DNA from: Leptolinea sp.
Lineage (GTDB): Bacteria; Chloroflexota; Anaerolineae; Anaerolineales; Anaerolineaceae
Length of the DNA: 64,000 nucleotides
Assembly (NCBI GenBank): GCA_012798535.1
Contig: JAAZMZ010000063.1
Span: forward strand, 31,631 to 95,630
Reading direction: 5' to 3'
Shown one piece after another: positions 59,502 to 64,000 of the stretch. A model generated the notes under the pieces. That model was given only the letters and a program-made list of their open reading frames with translations. It made no database searches and was not told the origin of the DNA. Position numbers and translations under genes: made by a program. Each line of letters begins with the position of its first letter. The stretch's first letter is position 1.

Positions 59502-60293
59502 TCAACCTCCAAATCCGGCATAACGACGCACTCCACGCTGCCAGATGACCACGGTAAGCCCCAGCGCTACCGCCAGCCACACAATCTGGATCATAAATCC
59601 GGAAGACAGATCACCTGTCGACAGGCTGCCAGTAAGGATCTCCACCGGAAAAGCCACCATGTATCGGAACGGGAGAACCACCGCCGCTGTTCGCAGCACT
59701 CCCGGCAGAAGCGACACAGGCGCGACTTGCCCGGCCAGCAGGAAAATGAGCGAATCCTGCAGGCTAAGCAGGGCATCCGCACGGGCTGCCCAGAATGCCA
59801 GCAGGGCGATCCAATACCCCCACAGAAACCGCAGCGCCCAAGCCAACAGCAAAGCCAGCAGAAATAAACCGCCTTTTTCCAGCGACAAGGTCATTTCCGG
59901 TTTCATGATGAGCGCCAGAATGGCCAGGATAGGCACATCCAGCACCAGATAGACGATCTTGCCCGCTATCTCGGAAGCCAGCGCGTCATACACTGGCGCG
60001 ATGGGGCGCAGCAAAATATGATTGATCTGCCCGTATCGGATCAGGTCGCCCACCGTCCAGTTAACCTGGGCGTAGGTGATCTGGTTGACCAGGATAAGGA
60101 CGAGGTAATACGCCACGAATCCCCCGCGGGTAAATCCACCCAGACTGCCCTCGCCTGCCGCGGTTGACCACACCAGAAGGTATATCAACGGCGGGATCAT
60201 CCAGCCAAAAGCCAGCACAAAGAAGAAACTGCGGTATTGCATCCATGAAAGCCATAATCCGCGGACAAGTGCCAATCCACCACGCGGGTTCAT
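59502..60293 (-). CDS. ABC-2 type permease subunit (first)
   Basis: A 263-residue membrane protein with about six helices and a central RYGQINHILLRPIAPVYDALA cytosolic loop matching that of its partner. It overlaps the ATPase gene by four bases (ATGA at 60290-60293). Two different permeases in one operon suggest a heterodimeric exporter. The family resembles ABC-2 transporters of unknown substrate. Confidence 0.88.
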   Translation of the reverse strand: MNPRGGLALVRGLWLSWMQYRSFFFVLAFGWMIPPLIYLLVWSTAAGEGSLGGFTRGGFVAYYLVLILVNQITYAQVNWTVGDLIRYGQINHILLRPIAPVYDALASEIAGKIVYLVLDVPILAILALIMKPEMTLSLEKGGLFLLALLLAWALRFLWGYWIALLAFWAARADALLSLQDSLIFLLAGQVAPVSLLPGVLRTAAVVLPFRYMVAFPVEILTGSLSTGDLSSGFMIQIVWLAVALGLTVVIWQRGVRRYAGFGG

Positions 60294-61282
60294 AATGAAC
60301 CTCCGGTGTAAATTCGGTCAATGACGGCTTCCAGAGGTGGGTCTTCCACGGTGAGGTCGGCCACCGGCAGGCTTTGCAGCAGTTTTGCCGTGATCTCCGG
60401 GGCTTTCGTGCGCGGAACACGGACGGAAAGACTCTGTCCTTCGAAAGCAGTGACATCCGCGCCGTTTGGCAGGTCGAGCTTTTCCGGCGGCCGCTCTTCG
60501 AGCAACGTCAGGCGTACCAGTTTATAGGGAGACAATTTGCGCCCGAGTGATGCCAGTTCGCCATCGAACATCAGGCTGCCGTTGTGAATCAGGATTACCC
60601 GCGGGCACAGAGCGGTGACATCCGCCATGTAATGGCTGGTCAGGATGACCGTAACACCGCTGCGGCGGTTGTAGTCAGCCAGGAATTTACGCAGTCGAAG
60701 CTGCATCGAGACATCCAATCCCAGGGTCGGTTCATCCAGGAACAGAACGGCCGGCCGGTACAGAAGACTGGCAGCCAGTTCACATTTCATCCGTTCACCC
60801 AGAGAAAGGTTGCGCACGGGTTTGGCAAGCAATTCGCGCATATCCAGTAAATCAATGATCTCATCCAGTGTCTGTTTGAATTCCACCGGCGGGACGCTGT
60901 AGATCTCACTCAACACGCGGAAGGAATCCATGGGCGGGATATCCCACAGCATCTGGCTCTTGTTCCCCATCACAATGGATATGCGCCGCAGGTAATCTGC
61001 CTGACGCTTCCAGGGCTGATACCCCAGAACGGATACCTCTCCGGAGGTGGGATGGATCAATCCGGAAAGCATCTTCAGAGTGGTGGTCTTCCCCGCTCCG
61101 TTCGGACCGATGAACCCGACCATCTCTCCGGCGGATACAGAAAAGGAAATATCCTTCACCGCCGGAACATCTTCGCGAATCGGACGCACCAGACTCCGCA
61201 GGGAAGCCCTCAATCCCTCCGGCCGGATTGGGACCCGGTAGGTTTTGCTCAGGTTCCTGACCTGAATATGTAGATCGTTCAT
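60290..61282 (-). CDS. ABC-2 exporter ATPase
   Basis: A protein of about 330 residues. Walker A FIGPNGAGKTTTLKMLSG, Q-loop VMGNKSQMLWDIP, signature LSLGERMKCELAASLL (LSLGE instead of LSGGQ), Walker B VLFLDEPTLGLD and ILTSHYMADV switch. A C-terminal 70-residue domain follows, common in ABC-2 drug exporters. The LSLGE signature and long linker match the group serving DUF990-type permeases. AAGGAGAAGAA precedes the ATG at 61282. Confidence 0.93.
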   Translation of the reverse strand: MNDLHIQVRNLSKTYRVPIRPEGLRASLRSLVRPIREDVPAVKDISFSVSAGEMVGFIGPNGAGKTTTLKMLSGLIHPTSGEVSVLGYQPWKRQADYLRRISIVMGNKSQMLWDIPPMDSFRVLSEIYSVPPVEFKQTLDEIIDLLDMRELLAKPVRNLSLGERMKCELAASLLYRPAVLFLDEPTLGLDVSMQLRLRKFLADYNRRSGVTVILTSHYMADVTALCPRVILIHNGSLMFDGELASLGRKLSPYKLVRLTLLEERPPEKLDLPNGADVTAFEGQSLSVRVPRTKAPEITAKLLQSLPVADLTVEDPPLEAVIDRIYTGGSL

Positions 61283-61350
61283 TTCTTCTCCTTGAAGGTG
61301 GTTTCTATACCAGTCTACAACCCTGGTGCGCAAAGGGAGGGTTTAAAAGA

Positions 61351-61386
61351 TCTTCCCCAAATCCAAAAATCAGGATTTGGGGAAGA
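61351..61386. terminator. Hairpin between uvrA2 and ABC operon
   Basis: A 14-bp perfect stem (TCTTCCCCAAATCC / GGATTTGGGGAAGA) with an eight-base loop. The trailing T run on the minus strand is short (TCTTTT), so terminator strength is moderate. It follows the uvrA2 stop. Confidence 0.7.
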
Positions 61387-61410
61387 TGACAAAGTGTGGT
61401 TTCAGCCGCT

Positions 61411-63951
61411 TCAAGCAGATAATAACCTTCCCAGATACTGACCGGTATAAGAATCCTTCACACCGGCGACCTGTTCCGGTGTGCCCTCCGCAATGATCCG
61501 CCCGCCGGCCGAACCGCCTTCCGGACCCAGATCGATCACCCAGTCGGCAGCCTTGACCAGATCCAGGTTGTGCTCGACCACGATCACGGAATTCCCCGCG
61601 TCCACCAGCCGCTGAAGCACTACCATCAGGCGCGCAATATCATCCGGGTGCAAACCGGTGGTGGGTTCGTCCAGCAGGTATAGTGTGCGCCCGGTGGCTT
61701 TACGTCCCAGTTCTTTAGCCAGCTTGACGCGCTGAGCTTCGCCCCCCGAAAGCGTGGTTGCTGGCTGGCCAAGCTGCAAATATCCCAATCCGACATCCTG
61801 CATCACCTTCAAACGTGACGCGGCAGCCGGTATTCCTTTGAAGACTTCCAGGGCTTCTTCCACAGTCATATCCAGCACCTGAGAGACATCATACCCACCG
61901 TATTTCACGGCCAGGGTTTCCCGTGTGAAACGCCGGCCGTGGCAGACCGGGCAGCGAACTTCCACATCCGGCAGGAAGTGCATCTTCACAGTCAATGTCC
62001 CCGAACCTTCGCAACGCTCGCAGCGCCCGCCGGGAACGTTGAAGGAAAAATGGCGCGGTGAAAACTTGCGACGCTGCGCTTCTTCTGTGGCAGCGAAAGC
62101 CTCACGGATAGGTGTGAAGGTATCGGAATATGTGGCCGCGTTGGATCGCGGGATACGTCCGATGTGTTCCTGATCGATGGTGATAATCTTATCCACCAGT
62201 TCCATCCCATCGATCCTGTCATGTTTACCGGGTTCATCCAGCGCCCCGTTCAACCGCCGTCGCAGGGCTTTATCGAGGACATCGAAAACCAATGAAGATT
62301 TCCCGGAACCCGAGACACCCGTGACGGCCACCAGTAACCGAAGGGGAATCGAGACGGTCAGGTTCTGCAGGTTGAACTGCCGGGCGCCGTAGATGGTGAG
62401 TGCTCGTCCATTGGGCACGCGTCTCTTTTGCGGAACCGGTACGCTCTTTTCACCTGAAAGATACTTGCCTGTCAAAGAAGCCGGATTGTGCATCACCTCT
62501 TGCGGTGTGCCGGCTGCCACGATCTCTCCGCCGCGTTTTCCGGCTCCCGGGCCGATATCGATCAGGTGATCGGCCGCCCGCATCATTTCCAGATCGTGCT
62601 CCACCACCAGAATCGTGTTACCAAGATCGCGCAGCCGGTAAAGAACCCTGATCAGGTTCCCCGTGTCGCGCTGGTGCAACCCGATCGTCGGTTCGTCCAA
62701 CACATACAACACACCGGTCAGGCCGGAACCCAGCAGCGCGGCCAGGCGCAGGCGCTGGGCTTCACCGGCTGACAGGGTTGGCGACGATCTTTCCAGTGTC
62801 AGGTATCCCACACCCACTTCCAACAGCCGGCCGACTCGTTCTTCCAGGTCATCCAGAATCGGCTGGGCGATCAGCATTTCCTGATCGGATAACGTTGGCG
62901 GCAGGCTTTTCAACCAGGTATGCAGCTCATTCAAAGGCAAGTTCGAAACGGTGATGATGGTCTTGCCATTCACGGTCACTTTCCGGCTTTCCGGCCGCAG
63001 GCGTGTTCCTTCGCAATCCGGGCAGGTCTGTGAGGCAAAATAAGGCTCCAGCTTGGCCAGATAGGTTTCATTGCCGGCATGTTCGTCATAGCGCCGCAGG
63101 AGATTGGTCACGATTCCTTCGAAATTACCCTGCGCGTTGGTCTTCGGCGGTTTCTTCGTTGGAAAATGCCGGGTGAACCGGGGATTGTTGGTCCCATACA
63201 GAAGTAGATCGCGCTGCTCAGTGGAAAATTCATTAATCGGTTTATCGACATCCAGATCCAGACCGTAATACAGGCTGGCGTTCTGCAGAATCTGCGAATA
63301 GTAATTGATGTGGAATTCATCCCACCAGAGAATGCCATTCTCCCGAATACTATGATCTTCATTGAGCATGCGGCTGACCACCACCTGCCGCACCACTCCC
63401 AGTCCAGTGCAGGTTGGACAGGCGCCGGCCGGTTTGTTGAATGAAAAGTTTGCCATACCCATTTCCGGAATGGCCGTTCCGCAGTGCGGGCAGGGAAAAC
63501 TGTCTTCCGGCAAGATAGTTTGAGTGCCATCCGTCTCGTCAGGGAGTTCATCTTCGGCAAATTCGCAGGTGGGCGGCGGAACATCCCGACCGCACGCCGG
63601 GCAGGTTCGATGTCCCAGCCGCGCGAACAGCACCCGCAGGTAGGTGAAAACCTCTGTGGAAGTCCCCACAGTCGAACGCGGGCTGTGGTTGGTAAGGTGC
63701 TGATCGACACTGATGGATGGTGACAGGCCGGAGATGGTCATACCATGCGGTCTGGTGAGTCCATCGGTCACCATACCCAGCGATTCAATATACTGGCGCA
63801 TGCCCTCTTTATTGAGGATATCAAAACCCAGCGTGGACTTACCGGAACCGGAGAGTCCTGTCAGGACGATCAATTTGTTCTTTGGGATGCTCAGGCTGAT
63901 ATTTTTCAGATTATGCAGCCGGGCACCCCGAATGGTGATATTTTCGTTCAT
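61411..63951 (-). CDS. UvrA class II (UvrA2-like) ATPase
   Basis: An 846-residue paralogue of excinuclease subunit UvrA. Walker [13 protein letters not shown] (about 32-43) and [12 protein letters not shown], both ABC signatures ([24 protein letters not shown]) and Walker B motifs ([22 protein letters not shown]) are intact. Zinc modules CPACG, CPHCG, CPTC, CPDC and CERC/CPVC remain. Between CPACG and CPHCG about 100 residues are missing where UvrA1 carries the UvrB-binding domain. UvrA2 proteins lacking that domain are linked to drug or damage tolerance, sometimes protecting antibiotic producers. The 5' end lies near the window edge but appears complete. Confidence 0.92.
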   Translation of the reverse strand: MNENITIRGARLHNLKNISLSIPKNKLIVLTGLSGSGKSTLGFDILNKEGMRQYIESLGMVTDGLTRPHGMTISGLSPSISVDQHLTNHSPRSTVGTSTEVFTYLRVLFARLGHRTCPACGRDVPPPTCEFAEDELPDETDGTQTILPEDSFPCPHCGTAIPEMGMANFSFNKPAGACPTCTGLGVVRQVVVSRMLNEDHSIRENGILWWDEFHINYYSQILQNASLYYGLDLDVDKPINEFSTEQRDLLLYGTNNPRFTRHFPTKKPPKTNAQGNFEGIVTNLLRRYDEHAGNETYLAKLEPYFASQTCPDCEGTRLRPESRKVTVNGKTIITVSNLPLNELHTWLKSLPPTLSDQEMLIAQPILDDLEERVGRLLEVGVGYLTLERSSPTLSAGEAQRLRLAALLGSGLTGVLYVLDEPTIGLHQRDTGNLIRVLYRLRDLGNTILVVEHDLEMMRAADHLIDIGPGAGKRGGEIVAAGTPQEVMHNPASLTGKYLSGEKSVPVPQKRRVPNGRALTIYGARQFNLQNLTVSIPLRLLVAVTGVSGSGKSSLVFDVLDKALRRRLNGALDEPGKHDRIDGMELVDKIITIDQEHIGRIPRSNAATYSDTFTPIREAFAATEEAQRRKFSPRHFSFNVPGGRCERCEGSGTLTVKMHFLPDVEVRCPVCHGRRFTRETLAVKYGGYDVSQVLDMTVEEALEVFKGIPAAASRLKVMQDVGLGYLQLGQPATTLSGGEAQRVKLAKELGRKATGRTLYLLDEPTTGLHPDDIARLMVVLQRLVDAGNSVIVVEHNLDLVKAADWVIDLGPEGGSAGGRIIAEGTPEQVAGVKDSYTGQYLGRLLSA

Positions 63952-64000
63952 TCAGGCTCCAAAAGAGAAGATTTTTGTGTCTTTCTCATTCTAGAACCCT

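Noticed and set aside
61351..61386. Treating the 14-bp perfect palindrome as an operator for the ABC operon
   Set aside because: It lies just after the uvrA2 stop, is a stem-loop with an eight-base loop and has a short T run, which fits a terminator better. An operator role is not excluded.

Overview
The window looks like chromosomal DNA of a Chloroflexota (Anaerolineae-like) bacterium. This placement is an inference from gene content: several c-di-GMP and PAS sensor proteins, a CarH/LitR-type B12 regulator, a small Ras-like GTPase, a paired SWIM/SNF2 locus, a menaquinone-type methyltransferase and many lipoprotein or membrane proteins with no outer-membrane machinery. No rRNA or other taxonomic marker is present. 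Most of the window is moderately GC-rich. An AT-rich stretch (about 10.36-11.35 kb) and a very GC-rich stretch (about 14.8-15.55 kb) stand out as foreign.

Layout. 1-10.3 kb: SpoIIE-type phosphatase (cut by the window edge), HAD phosphatase, FtsB-like protein, tRNA-Leu, UbiE/MenG methyltransferase, a large Cache-PAS-GAF-HD-GYP protein, RarD-like permease, PPK2, a palindromic repeat cluster, and an MFS/TetR pair with a clear operator. 10.36-16.0 kb: an accessory island at a tRNA-Lys gene. The intact tRNA lies at its right end, and at least four partial copies of the tRNA 3' half lie to the left. Between them are a tyrosine integrase, small DNA-binding proteins, an XRE regulator, a HigA-like antitoxin without a toxin, and structured non-coding DNA. 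16.0-23.9 kb: a gene hidden by an in-frame TGA, a SelW-like (Rdx family) selenoprotein whose stop overlaps trpS, then dtd, a degenerate PyrK/PyrD-like pair, an SPFH protein, rarA, a histidine phosphatase and a class A beta-lactamase-fold protein.

24-41.6 kb: a second HD-GYP protein, GDP-mannose dehydratase, a TetR-controlled MacAB-like exporter operon, the SWIM/SNF2 pair, a PAS-GGDEF-EAL protein, a convergent EAL-like/HDOD protein and a C39-like lipoprotein. 41.6-50.3 kb: a carbon-to-proline cluster, with aconitase and isocitrate dehydrogenase on one strand and IclR, a eukaryotic-type citrate synthase, proB and proA on the other. 50.4-64 kb: a glycine-zipper peptide, a DUF4914-like P-loop protein, an FMN reductase, a CBS-like sensor with a small GTPase, a CarH-like regulator, a broken arsR/acr3 locus, a pentapeptide-repeat protein, a DinB protein, an ABC-2 exporter operon and a class II UvrA.

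The observations most worth following up are the TGA-containing selenoprotein (16095-16349), the layered tRNA-Lys attachment sites with a compensated T-stem, the CBS-like/GTPase two-gene module, the structured non-coding sequence next to tRNA-Lys, and the PyrD/PyrK pair that has lost its catalytic motif.
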